A DNA stretch of 64,000 nt, taken from Seonamhaeicola algicola. Lineage in GTDB: Bacteria > Bacteroidota > Bacteroidia > Flavobacteriales > Flavobacteriaceae. The translations under genes were made by a program, and so were the position numbers. Positions 17,494 to 26,375 of the stretch are shown here, one piece after another; position 1 is the stretch's first letter; every line of letters starts with the position of its first letter. Location of the stretch: contig NZ_VOSC01000033.1 in NCBI RefSeq assembly GCF_007997385.1, forward strand, positions 124,775-188,774. The letters run 5' to 3'. The notes beneath the pieces are model-generated. The model was not told where the DNA came from. It worked only from the letters and a program-made list of their open reading frames with translations, and searched no databases.

Positions 17494-17525
17494 ATAAAAA
17501 AACCTGTTTCATTAGAAACAGGTTT
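17494..17525 (-). terminator. Terminator after pdhC
   Basis: On the minus strand an 11-base stem, AAACCTGTTTC, with a 4-base loop is followed by a T-rich tract. It lies 67 bases downstream of the pdhC stop. Confidence 0.8.
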
Positions 17526-17591
17526 AACATTATATTATTAAGAGTGTTTTGAATTACACTTCACTGTAAAGAAATGTATTTCAAAATAACA

Positions 17592-19226
17592 TTATACTAA
17601 CATAGTTACTGGGTTTTCAATATACCCTTTTAATGTTTGAAGGAATTGAGCTCCAGTAGCACCATCAACCGTTCTATGATCACAGGCCAAGGTTAATTTC
17701 ATTGTGTTGCCAACTACTATTTGACCTTCTTTTACCACTGGTTTTTGAACAATAGCCCCAACAGATAAAATTGCTGAGTTAGGTTGATTGATGATAGATG
17801 TAAAATAATCTATACCAAACATACCTAAGTTTGAAACAGTAAATGTACTACCAGACATTTCATCTGGAGTTAATTTTTTATTTCTTGCTTTTCCTGCTAA
17901 TTCTTTAACCTCGGCTCCTATTTGCGGTAAACTTTGCTCATTAGCAAAACGTACTACAGGCACTACTAAACCGTCTGGAACAGCTACAGCTACACCTATG
18001 TGTACGTGATTGTTTAAACGCATTTTATCATCAAACCATTGTGAGTTTACTTGCGGATGTTGTTTTAAAGCTAAAGCACAAGCTTTAACTACCATATCAT
18101 TAAATGATATTTTTGTATCTGGTATAGAATTAAACTGCTTACGGAATGCTATGGCGTTATCCATATCAAACTCAACTGCTAAATAATAATGAGGTGCAGA
18201 GAATTTAGATTTTGTTAAAGATTTAGCAATAGCTTTACGCATTTGCGAGTTTGGTACATCTTCAAAATCTTCTTGACCCGTTGGTATGTATTTACCAACA
18301 GATCCAGCACCAGCACCTGGCACAAAGTTTTCAATATCAAACTTAACTATACGCCCACCTTCTCCAGTACCTGTAATGTGCGAAAGATTAATGTTTCTTT
18401 CTTCTGCCATTTTTTTAGCTAATGGCGAAACAAATATACGCTCATCAGTTTTTACTGGTTTTTGTGGTTTGCTTTCTTTTTTTGGTTGTGCTGCCTTTGG
18501 CGCTTCAGTTTTAGTTGATGTAGCTGCTTTTGGCGCTTCTTCTGTTTTTGGTGCTTCGGTGGTTACTTTGTAGTTTTTTGCTATTTCTGAAACATCGGTT
18601 CCTTCTGGCCCAATGATAGCTAAAAGCTCATCTACTTTTGCAGACTCTCCTTCTTGTAACCCAATATGAAGTAATGTACCCGATTGAAAAGACTCAAACT
18701 CCATTGTAGCTTTGTCTGTTTCAATTTCAGCTAAAATATCACCTTCTTCAACATTATCACCTACTTTTTTTAACCAAGTTGCTACCGTACCTTCTTCCAT
18801 GGTATCACTTAAACGCGGCATAGATACAACTACAACACCTTCAGGTAATTCAACTTTAGCTGTTTCAGTAGTTTCTTCAGAAGTAGTTTCTTCGGTAGCC
18901 TCAGTTTTAGCTGGCGTTTCTGCTTTGGCTTCATCATTAGCCTCAGCTGCTGCTCCACCTCCATTTAAAATATCTGAGATATCTTCACCCTCATCACCAA
19001 TAATAGCTAAAAGCGAATCTACTTGGGCAGTTTCACCTTCTTGAATACCAATATGAAGTAATGTACCTTCGTTAAAAGATTCAAACTCCATAGTAGCTTT
19101 ATCTGTTTCAATTTCAGCTAATATATCGCCTTCTTCTACTTTATCTCCTACTTTTTTTAACCAACTCGCAACGGTACCTTCTTCCATGGTATCGCTTAAA
19201 CGAGGCATATTTACTACTATTGCCAT
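17592..19226 (-). CDS. pdhC: Pyruvate dehydrogenase E2, dihydrolipoamide acetyltransferase
   Basis: A 544-residue acetyltransferase of the pyruvate dehydrogenase complex. Two lipoyl domains are present (about residues 1-80 and 132-210). Each has the lipoylation site ETDKATMEF (Lys43 in the first) and the domains are nearly identical. An Ala/Lys/Pro/Glu-rich linker follows, then the E3-binding domain (FVSPLAKKMAEERNINLSHI) and the catalytic domain, ending with the active-site segment LACDHRTVDGATGAQFL. It begins three bases after the pdhA stop. A terminator lies downstream. Confidence 0.96.
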   Translation of the reverse strand: MAIVVNMPRLSDTMEEGTVASWLKKVGDKVEEGDILAEIETDKATMEFESFNEGTLLHIGIQEGETAQVDSLLAIIGDEGEDISDILNGGGAAAEANDEAKAETPAKTEATEETTSEETTETAKVELPEGVVVVSMPRLSDTMEEGTVATWLKKVGDNVEEGDILAEIETDKATMEFESFQSGTLLHIGLQEGESAKVDELLAIIGPEGTDVSEIAKNYKVTTEAPKTEEAPKAATSTKTEAPKAAQPKKESKPQKPVKTDERIFVSPLAKKMAEERNINLSHITGTGEGGRIVKFDIENFVPGAGAGSVGKYIPTGQEDFEDVPNSQMRKAIAKSLTKSKFSAPHYYLAVEFDMDNAIAFRKQFNSIPDTKISFNDMVVKACALALKQHPQVNSQWFDDKMRLNNHVHIGVAVAVPDGLVVPVVRFANEQSLPQIGAEVKELAGKARNKKLTPDEMSGSTFTVSNLGMFGIDYFTSIINQPNSAILSVGAIVQKPVVKEGQIVVGNTMKLTLACDHRTVDGATGAQFLQTLKGYIENPVTMLV

Positions 19227-19229
19227 TGT

Positions 19230-20228
19230 TTATATTTTGTGTTGTATAAATGGATAATCTTTTTGCTCATAAACAGCATCGTACATCACATTCTTTTCTG
19301 GGAATGGTGATTCTTCAGCAAATTTTTCGCATTCAGCTACTTTAGCTTTTACGCGTTTGTCAATTTCTTTGATTTCGTCTTCTGATGCGTATTTCTTTTC
19401 AAGAATAATATCTTTAACCTGTGTAATTGGGTCTATTTTCTTGTATTCTTCAACCTCATCTTTTGTTCTGTAATGCTGCGCATCACTCATTGAGTGCCCT
19501 CTATAACGGTACGTTTTTAACTCTAAAAATGTTGGACCACCACCTTTTCTTGCTCGTTGAATAGCTTCATCAAAAGCTTCGGCAACTTTTACGGGGTTCA
19601 TACCATCAACTGGACCGCAAGGCATTTCGTAACCTAAACCTAGTTTCCAAATGTCTTCGTGGTTTGCAGTACGCTCAACTGATGTTCCCATGGCGTAACC
19701 GTTGTTTTCACAAACAAAAACTACTGGTAAATTCCATAGCATAGCTAGGTTAAAGGTTTCATGTAAAGAACCTTGTCTTGCAGCGCCATCACCAAAACAA
19801 CAAAGTGTTACAGCATCTTTATCATGGTATTTATCACCAAATGCTATACCTGCTCCTAAAGGAATTTGACCACCAACAATACCATGACCTCCATAAAAAC
19901 GGTGTTCTTTTGAGAAAATATGCATTGAACCACCTAAACCTTGTGAAGTACCGGTAGCTTTACCATATAACTCTGCCATAACGCGCTTTGGGTCTACGCC
20001 CATACCAATTGGCTGTACGTGATTACGGTAAGCGGTTATCATTTTATCTTTGGTTAAATCCATTGCATGTAACGCGCCTGCTAATACAGCTTCTTGCCCG
20101 TTGTACAAATGAAGAAATCCTCTAACTTTTTGTTGTATATAAACTGCTGCTAGTTTGTCTTCAAACTTTCTCCAGAACAGCATATCTTCATACCATTTTA
20201 GGTATGTTTCTTTAGTGATTTTTTGCAT
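19230..20228 (-). CDS. pdhA: Pyruvate dehydrogenase E1 component, alpha subunit
   Basis: Binds thiamine diphosphate and decarboxylates pyruvate. The 332-residue protein has the ThDP motif GDGAARQGSLHETFNLAM followed by VCENNGYAM, and the phosphorylation-loop-like segment YRYRGHSMSDAQHYR. The N-terminus KWYEDMLFWRKFEDKL is typical of the family. The E1 beta gene is not in this window, as is common in flavobacteria. It is followed by pdhC after three bases and has its own promoter upstream. Confidence 0.96.
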   Translation of the reverse strand: MQKITKETYLKWYEDMLFWRKFEDKLAAVYIQQKVRGFLHLYNGQEAVLAGALHAMDLTKDKMITAYRNHVQPIGMGVDPKRVMAELYGKATGTSQGLGGSMHIFSKEHRFYGGHGIVGGQIPLGAGIAFGDKYHDKDAVTLCCFGDGAARQGSLHETFNLAMLWNLPVVFVCENNGYAMGTSVERTANHEDIWKLGLGYEMPCGPVDGMNPVKVAEAFDEAIQRARKGGGPTFLELKTYRYRGHSMSDAQHYRTKDEVEEYKKIDPITQVKDIILEKKYASEDEIKEIDKRVKAKVAECEKFAEESPFPEKNVMYDAVYEQKDYPFIQHKI

Positions 20229-20260
20229 CGACTAATTTTAAGTTTTACTTAAGCTGACTA

Positions 20261-20289
20261 CAAAAGTAATACTTTGTGATTTATTGCAA
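20261..20289 (-). promoter_or_regulatory. Promoter of pdhA-pdhC
   Basis: On the minus strand TTG (20289-20287) and TACTTTTG (20268-20261) are separated by 18 bases, an exact Bacteroidetes promoter layout. The start of transcription would be about 25 bases before the pdhA ATG. Confidence 0.6.
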
Positions 20290-20430
20290 AAACCTAATTA
20301 TGGTAAAGTAGAAAAAAATATTAAAAAAACGGCTGTTAACAATCTGTAGTGCTTATTTTTTAATTTTTTAAGCTTAATAATGTAGTATTTAAAATTTTAA
20401 GCAGTAATAATACTTATTTAGCAACGTGGG

Positions 20431-20913
20431 TTATAACACAGACTTATCAAAAACTAATGGTAATAGGTTTTGTAATGAATTTGACTTTACGACCTTACCT
20501 TGTTCACCCATAAAATAAATTTCTATTGGGGTTTCTTGTTTTATTTCATACTCTGCTATAGTTTGCCTACATGCACCACAAGGTGGTATTGGTGCTGTTG
20601 TAATTTTATTTTGCGAACCTGCAATTATTGCCATTTTTAACACCTTAGCGTTTGGATATTGAGCTCCGGCGTAATAAATAGCTGTTCGTTCTGCACATAA
20701 CCCTGAGGGATACGATGCGTTTTCTTGGTTACTACCTGTAATTACTTCGCCATTATCTAAAAGTAATGCTGTGCCCACCAAAAATTGCGAATAAGGTGCA
20801 TAAGCTTTTTTTCGTGCTTCGGCAGCTTTTTCCATAAGCTTAACTACATCTTTTGGTAACGCATTTAAATTTTCAAAAACATATATTTTGGTGGCTATAT
20901 TTACTTCTTTCAT
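20431..20913 (-). CDS. cdd: Cytidine deaminase
   Basis: A 160-residue zinc deaminase converting cytidine and deoxycytidine to the uridine forms. The zinc/catalytic motif CAERTAI (Cys-Ala-Glu) and the PCGACRQ motif with two further Cys ligands are both present, as is the N-terminal segment YAPYSQFLVGTALLLDNG. The length fits the homotetrameric form. It follows porV on the same strand beyond a terminator. The porV-cdd-pdhA order is a common flavobacterial arrangement. Confidence 0.95.
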   Translation of the reverse strand: MKEVNIATKIYVFENLNALPKDVVKLMEKAAEARKKAYAPYSQFLVGTALLLDNGEVITGSNQENASYPSGLCAERTAIYYAGAQYPNAKVLKMAIIAGSQNKITTAPIPPCGACRQTIAEYEIKQETPIEIYFMGEQGKVVKSNSLQNLLPLVFDKSVL

Positions 20914-20929
20914 AATAAATTATTACAGA

Positions 20930-20961
20930 CAAAAAAACTATTGCTTTGGGCAATAGTTTTT
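20930..20961 (-). terminator. Terminator after porV
   Basis: On the minus strand an 11-base stem (CAATAG core) with a small loop is followed by seven T residues, 26 bases after the porV stop and before cdd. Confidence 0.8.
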
Positions 20962-20986
20962 GGTTTATTGTTTGTTAAATGTACTA

Positions 20987-22192
20987 CTAATATTCTTGAT
21001 ATGCGCCTTCACCTATGTTAAATGTTAATGAAAAACGCAGTGTATTTTCTAAAGGACTCTGAATTTTTGATGCTGAAAATAAATACGATAAATCTATATT
21101 TACAACATTGGCCTTAAAGCCTGCCCCTAGTGCTAAAAACTTTCTAGCACCTTTTTCTTCGGCTTCATTAAAATAACCTGCTCTAAACGCAAATGAGTCT
21201 TGGTACACATACTCTGCTCCTAAAGCCCAAGTAAATTCTTTTAGTTCTTCACTAAAACCTCCTGGTGCATCACCAAATGATTGAAACATACCCGACAGGA
21301 AGCTTACATCTGGATCTTGACCTTCAACTATAACTACTTCTTCGTCTCCTCTATCAAACTCTCCATCATCATCAGCATCAACAAAACCATATCTTGGAGG
21401 TGTTGGCACTAATAGTTTAGTTATTTCGGCAGTAACTGCTACTTTGTTGTAATCATCGAAAATAAAATCGAAACCACCTCCTAATCGTAAATTTGTAGGC
21501 TGAAAGTTTTCAATTCCACCATCATCATATTTATATTTTGGCCCTATATTTTGAATTGCAAAACCACCACGCCAACGCCCATTAAAATCGGCATAGGCTT
21601 CTTCTTCACTTTGATAGTATCCTGAAATATCAACACCAAAGGTACTTGCTGCTGACACATCTTGACCATCAACTTGCAAACGTAAATCTGAACGTAAATA
21701 ACGCATAGCTACAGACATAGCAAATTGATCACTTAATCTTAAGGCGTAAGATGCATCTAAAGATAATTCATTTGGCCTTTGAATTCTAGCCGGATCTTCA
21801 GGCCTATCAATAAACTCAATATCTCCTAACGAGAAATAACGCAAACTAACCCCAAAAGCGCTACGCTCATCTAAACGGTTAAAATAGGTTAAATTCCCTA
21901 AGAAAATATCATTTACTAGTTTACTTAAATACGGCGTGTAACTTACACCAAAACCCGATTTAGTTTCAGAAAAGACATATTTTGAAGCATTCCATTGTTG
22001 CGAAAACGCATCAACTGATGTTGCTACACCCATATCTCCCATGGCTGCTGCTCTGGCATCGGGTGCAATTAATAAAAAAGGAACTCCTGTAGTTATAACG
22101 CGTGAATCATCTTCAAAAGGAATTACTGTGTTTTGTGCACTTACCTTTAAAACAAATGCTAATGATGCTAATAGCAAAATTGTATTCTTCAT
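20987..22192 (-). CDS. porV: Type IX secretion outer-membrane protein PorV (LptO)
   Basis: A 401-residue outer-membrane barrel that shuttles type IX secretion cargo from the translocon to the attachment complex. The signal peptide ends near FVLKVSAQ. The mature N-terminus has the family segment LLIAPDARAAAMGDMGVATSVD, and the last strand ends in FSLTFNIGEGAYQEY. The ATG at 22192 was chosen over one seven codons earlier because it starts the signal peptide. It lies just downstream of porU, its functional partner. Confidence 0.95.
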   Translation of the reverse strand: MKNTILLLASLAFVLKVSAQNTVIPFEDDSRVITTGVPFLLIAPDARAAAMGDMGVATSVDAFSQQWNASKYVFSETKSGFGVSYTPYLSKLVNDIFLGNLTYFNRLDERSAFGVSLRYFSLGDIEFIDRPEDPARIQRPNELSLDASYALRLSDQFAMSVAMRYLRSDLRLQVDGQDVSAASTFGVDISGYYQSEEEAYADFNGRWRGGFAIQNIGPKYKYDDGGIENFQPTNLRLGGGFDFIFDDYNKVAVTAEITKLLVPTPPRYGFVDADDDGEFDRGDEEVVIVEGQDPDVSFLSGMFQSFGDAPGGFSEELKEFTWALGAEYVYQDSFAFRAGYFNEAEEKGARKFLALGAGFKANVVNIDLSYLFSASKIQSPLENTLRFSLTFNIGEGAYQEY

Positions 22193-22210
22193 GAAATAGT
22201 ATTTATTTAA

Positions 22211-22240
22211 CAAATATAATTTTTTATTAGAGTATTACAA
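22211..22240 (-). promoter_or_regulatory. Candidate internal promoter for porV
   Basis: On the minus strand TTG (22240-22238) and an exact -7 box TATATTTG (22218-22211) are separated by 19 bases. The -33 element lies within the end of porU, so porV may be transcribed separately from porU as well as with it. Confidence 0.55.
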
Positions 22241-25200
22241 GTTTCTGTATTTTTTCAACTTTTTTATTTAATAGGTTTGAATGTACGGTTAATTTATAAA
22301 CGTAAACACCTTTTCCTATTTTATCACCAAAATCATCGCGCCCATCCCAAATAATATCTCTAGAGAGTGAACTTGTTGCTTTTATACCGCCTGTTGTTTG
22401 CCCATTTATGGTTTTTACTAATTTACCAGACACTGTGAATATTTGTATAGAAACGTTTAAAGGTGCTGAACTATTGTGATTGAACCAAAATTCTGTATAA
22501 TTTACAAACGGATTTGGGTAATTTAATACGTTTTCTATAACTAATTCTTGGTTTTCATTATGTACTACAAATTGAATTTCAGCAATAGAAGAATTATTGT
22601 AAACATCCCAAGCTTTTAGTGTTAGGGTATGCAAACCAGGTTCTAAATCTCTAAACGGAAAACTTACAACACCTTTTTGGTAATCATCTACTTCTGTTTG
22701 ATAATAATCATTTAAAACTACAGGGGTGGTTTCATCACCGTCAATTATAGCTACTATATCATGCCCAATGCCACTTGCTGTATTTATACCATTTTCATCT
22801 TCTAATTTAGCTAACAAGGTTGGCGATTCATTTGTTATGCCACCAGATACAAAATTTTCATCATTCATATATAATGTAATAACTGGCCCTATGTTATCTG
22901 CTTCGGCATTTTCATTAATACCTCCAATTCTTATTTCATTTGTACTTGCACCTGTTTGATCTTCTAGCAAACTCTTATTTTTAGCATAAAAACTTACTTT
23001 ACCAAAACCAACAGGAATACCAATATCTTTAGGCACTACAAAGTTAAACTCAAAATCTCCGTTAGTTACAGAAGCTTGCCCTCTAAAAATTATTTCGCCT
23101 AAGGTTGTAAAATCTAGTTTAACAACTTCGCCATTATTTCTTGTGCCGTCATTAGCCAACGTTTGCCTACTAATTGGCTTATCATATATTGTAGTTGATA
23201 GCGTACCATTATAATTTGTTAATTTATTACCTGAAATATCGGTAACCTCGCCAGTTAATTTTACTCTACCTAAAGCTTTTAGCGTATCTGTAGCCGTAGT
23301 GATATCAACATCGTTTAATTTTGTTAAGCGAATATTGGGTTTTGGTATAGAAAGTTTCATTGCAGGATCTCCTATGAAGAAAATAAGTCTGCGTTGAATT
23401 TCACTTGACAACATCGGATCTGTTTTTGTTAGCCTTAAAGCCTCGGCCATTGATGGGTATTCATAATCTGAGTACGCATCATCATCACTATAAGAAAACA
23501 GGTATTGCCCTAAAGCGTTATTAAACCTAATAGCTGTTGGTACAAAAATTTGTCTTGTAGTTGTTATTAAACTAATAGCTCCTGCTTGTTTGTTCCAATA
23601 CATTAATTCACCTGCAGTTTCTCTAAAAGGATTATCAAATTTTGTGAATTCACAGGTAACAGTTACAAAACAGCTTAGTTTGCAAAAATTACGAAGGCTT
23701 TCTATATCGGTTTTTTGAAATATACGTTCTTCGGCCAACCCATCTTCACCACCATGACCAAAATAATTAACAACTAAAGCGCCATTATCTACGGCATTTA
23801 CAAACGCTGTATTTACCTGCGGATACCTATCACCACCAGCCGATGATTCTTGTTGATAAGCATCGGTATGAATTTTTACAGAATTTATAAATGACTTTTC
23901 ATTAGACACTAAATTACCTATTTCATCTGTAGTTTCTTGTAAAATACCTTCCCAATCTTTATCTACATCATCAGATACAAGTACAAAATTATTACGCCAA
24001 GCACCAAAAGATTCTTTTGTGTAATATGATGCAACTTTATCAACCATTTCTTTGGCTTGCTGTGGTGTTTTTGCTAAAATTCTTCCAACTGCAATGTCAA
24101 GCTTATTACTGGTGTTCATGTTACCTTCAGTATCATCCATCATACCATAAAAATCATCAGACACAAACGAATCTGTTAAACTAAAACTGTTGTATGAATA
24201 CCATGAGGGTACAATATTAGTATTATTGTTTATTCTATCTTTATAATCAAAAGAAGCATCGCCTAATAAGCATAAATATTTAATTCGGTTTGCAGGAGCA
24301 CTGGCGTTATCATAAATATACTTAACCACGTTTCTAATAGCACCAACATCTTGGTTTCCGGTACTAAACTCTGTATAAATTTGCTCTAAGCTTAATACTT
24401 TTACATTCAAATTATATTGACCTCTGTTTATTTCTGCTAGCCGTTCTGCTTGAGATACCATGTTTGCAGGTGCTACAATTAAATAATCTATATCTTTAAA
24501 ATTTCCATTAGCATCATTAAAAATAGTGCCTTTAATATTTTGATTTACAACTGTTGTATTTCTATCATAACTTGGTGTAAAGTAGTCTTTTGAAGTAACG
24601 GCAACATACGTTTTTGCTTCACCTAAATTAGCCTTAAAAGTTAAATTATTAGCTGGTTCAGTAGGCACAAAGTTAGTTACATTGTAAATATCAGAAACAT
24701 CCCACACTTCAGAAACATCAGAAGCATTACTAATATTATACTGCCCAATACCTGAGGCTATAGCTACATTTTTATTAGTAAACTGAAATTGTTTACCGTT
24801 AAAATTCAAAAGTCTTTCAGCCTCAACACTTATATAATCTACATACGCTACAGCACTTGGATTCCCTTGGTTATTGTAGTTAAGTGTTACCTCTATTTCA
24901 TTAGTATTCACATTAACATCTCCTATATAACTGCCTTGGGTAGCCAACACTCTATCTGAGTTTGCAGGCATATTTATGCCTGTAACACTATTACCATTTA
25001 CAATCAATTCCATGGTTGAAACCACAGGTGAAACTGCTGCTACATAAACTTTTAAATTAACAGGCTGCGTGGTTACTAAATCTGGCATATTGAATGTAAA
25101 CGTTTTTGTGTTCTCAATATCAAACCTATCACCAAACCATCGTCTTCCTAAAAAAGCTAAATTATACTCATCTTTTTCATGAAACTTATAATCATGAAAC

Positions 25201-26111
25201 GTGTTTATTTGTTGGTTTGCAGCAGCTGTTGGTTGCACAAAAGCACTTATACGCTTGCCAAAACCAGAACCTACATTAATATAGTAGTACGTTTTATTGG
25301 TATAACAATTAATATGTGTATTGCTTTCTGCATTAAACATTTTTGGCCCTTGTGCGTAAAACAAAACATAATCGTTATTATCAAACACACCATCTTCTTC
25401 ACCAACTACTTTAATGGCGTTTTCTACAACATCAAACGGGTATGGCTCTGCATTTAAAAACGGAATCATACGGCCGCCATTTCCATAAATTTTTATAGTT
25501 CTTGGATCAATAGAATTAACGCTAACCCCTAATTTTTGTAAAAAACTTTTTGAAAGCTTAAAAACACCTGTAGTATCAACATAAAATTTATACCAACTAC
25601 CAGAACTTAACACTGAATTGGTTACTATTTTTGATGTTTTAAACTGATTATTTTTAAATGCTAAATTTTGTGAAATTCCGTTAGTGTAATTAATACTAAA
25701 AGCGGTTACTTTTTTCAAGGCTCCATTTACATCTTTTATAATTGGTGATATTTGAAAAAAAGCAAAACGTTTGTTTCTAGTTACAGAGTTTTTTAAAGAA
25801 AATTTTAAACTAGTTGGAATCGTTTCTAAATCAACATCAAACAAGTCGTTTTTTGAAATTGAAGCGTACGAAATATTGGTAATTTTCACTGATGCTTCGT
25901 TAACCGCTGAGTTTACGGGCCATTGGGCATTAAACTTTAAACCTTCCTCAAAATTAAACGTTAAATTTTCTTCATTAAATGATGGTATTTTAAACGTAAA
26001 ACTACCTGTTGTAATGGTTTTTGGCGCTTCCCAATTAATGGTAAACTGTTTTTGTTGCGCATGTGTGTATGCTACAAGAACTAAAAAAATTAATGCTATT
26101 TTCTTTTTCAT
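22227..26111 (-). CDS. porU: Type IX secretion sortase PorU
   Basis: A gingipain-type (C25) cysteine peptidase of 1294 residues. It removes C-terminal sorting domains from type IX cargo and attaches the cargo to the cell surface. A signal peptide (to about THAQQ) is followed by a long N-terminal region. In the catalytic domain His lies in VNYFGHGGEDGLAEE and the nucleophile Cys in FVTVTCEFTKFDNPF. The C-terminus carries its own T9SS-type domain (NYPNPFVNYTEFWFNHN). The start at 26111 was chosen because an in-frame upstream extension to 26222 would precede the signal peptide with unrelated hydrophobic residues. Confidence 0.95.
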   Translation of the reverse strand: MKKKIALIFLVLVAYTHAQQKQFTINWEAPKTITTGSFTFKIPSFNEENLTFNFEEGLKFNAQWPVNSAVNEASVKITNISYASISKNDLFDVDLETIPTSLKFSLKNSVTRNKRFAFFQISPIIKDVNGALKKVTAFSINYTNGISQNLAFKNNQFKTSKIVTNSVLSSGSWYKFYVDTTGVFKLSKSFLQKLGVSVNSIDPRTIKIYGNGGRMIPFLNAEPYPFDVVENAIKVVGEEDGVFDNNDYVLFYAQGPKMFNAESNTHINCYTNKTYYYINVGSGFGKRISAFVQPTAAANQQINTFHDYKFHEKDEYNLAFLGRRWFGDRFDIENTKTFTFNMPDLVTTQPVNLKVYVAAVSPVVSTMELIVNGNSVTGINMPANSDRVLATQGSYIGDVNVNTNEIEVTLNYNNQGNPSAVAYVDYISVEAERLLNFNGKQFQFTNKNVAIASGIGQYNISNASDVSEVWDVSDIYNVTNFVPTEPANNLTFKANLGEAKTYVAVTSKDYFTPSYDRNTTVVNQNIKGTIFNDANGNFKDIDYLIVAPANMVSQAERLAEINRGQYNLNVKVLSLEQIYTEFSTGNQDVGAIRNVVKYIYDNASAPANRIKYLCLLGDASFDYKDRINNNTNIVPSWYSYNSFSLTDSFVSDDFYGMMDDTEGNMNTSNKLDIAVGRILAKTPQQAKEMVDKVASYYTKESFGAWRNNFVLVSDDVDKDWEGILQETTDEIGNLVSNEKSFINSVKIHTDAYQQESSAGGDRYPQVNTAFVNAVDNGALVVNYFGHGGEDGLAEERIFQKTDIESLRNFCKLSCFVTVTCEFTKFDNPFRETAGELMYWNKQAGAISLITTTRQIFVPTAIRFNNALGQYLFSYSDDDAYSDYEYPSMAEALRLTKTDPMLSSEIQRRLIFFIGDPAMKLSIPKPNIRLTKLNDVDITTATDTLKALGRVKLTGEVTDISGNKLTNYNGTLSTTIYDKPISRQTLANDGTRNNGEVVKLDFTTLGEIIFRGQASVTNGDFEFNFVVPKDIGIPVGFGKVSFYAKNKSLLEDQTGASTNEIRIGGINENAEADNIGPVITLYMNDENFVSGGITNESPTLLAKLEDENGINTASGIGHDIVAIIDGDETTPVVLNDYYQTEVDDYQKGVVSFPFRDLEPGLHTLTLKAWDVYNNSSIAEIQFVVHNENQELVIENVLNYPNPFVNYTEFWFNHNSSAPLNVSIQIFTVSGKLVKTINGQTTGGIKATSSLSRDIIWDGRDDFGDKIGKGVYVYKLTVHSNLLNKKVEKIQKLVIL

Positions 26112-26175
26112 TCGCTTTAATAACGCTTTGCAAAGCGCCATAGTATTTAAAAACAACAATTTTAAATAATATAAA

Positions 26176-26183
26176 CAAAAATA
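26176..26183 (-). promoter_or_regulatory. Possible -7 box of porU
   Basis: On the minus strand TATTTTTG matches TAnnTTTG and lies 65 bases before the chosen porU start. No well-spaced TTG was found, so this is tentative. It supports starting the gene at 26111. Confidence 0.35.
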
Positions 26184-26312
26184 CAATAATAAATTGGTTA
26201 AATAGGCGTTATTACAACACAAAACGATGGTTTAAAACGCTGAAAACATCGATAAAAAGCATTAAAAAAAGGGTGAAATACACATTTTTTTGGACAAAAT
26301 GCAAAAAATAGC

Positions 26313-26341
26313 TTGCGTTATTAGGTTAAATTCTTATATTG
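26313..26341 (+). promoter_or_regulatory. Possible promoter of gldJ
   Basis: TTG (26313-26315 region) and TATATTG (26335-26341) are separated by about 19 bases. The -7 box has one T fewer than the consensus. Transcription would begin about 30 bases before the gldJ ATG. Confidence 0.4.
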
Positions 26342-26375
26342 CAGCACCAAAAATATAATTAGCTTACTTAAACTT

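Noticed and set aside
18286-19044. Ser/Ala-rich open frames antisense to pdhC
   Set aside because: They arise from codon bias opposite the two lipoyl domains and linker of pdhC.
18580-19226. Long DNA repeat in pdhC as a mobile or recombination element
   Set aside because: The similarity is explained by two lipoyl domains in the same protein, a normal feature of E2 subunits.
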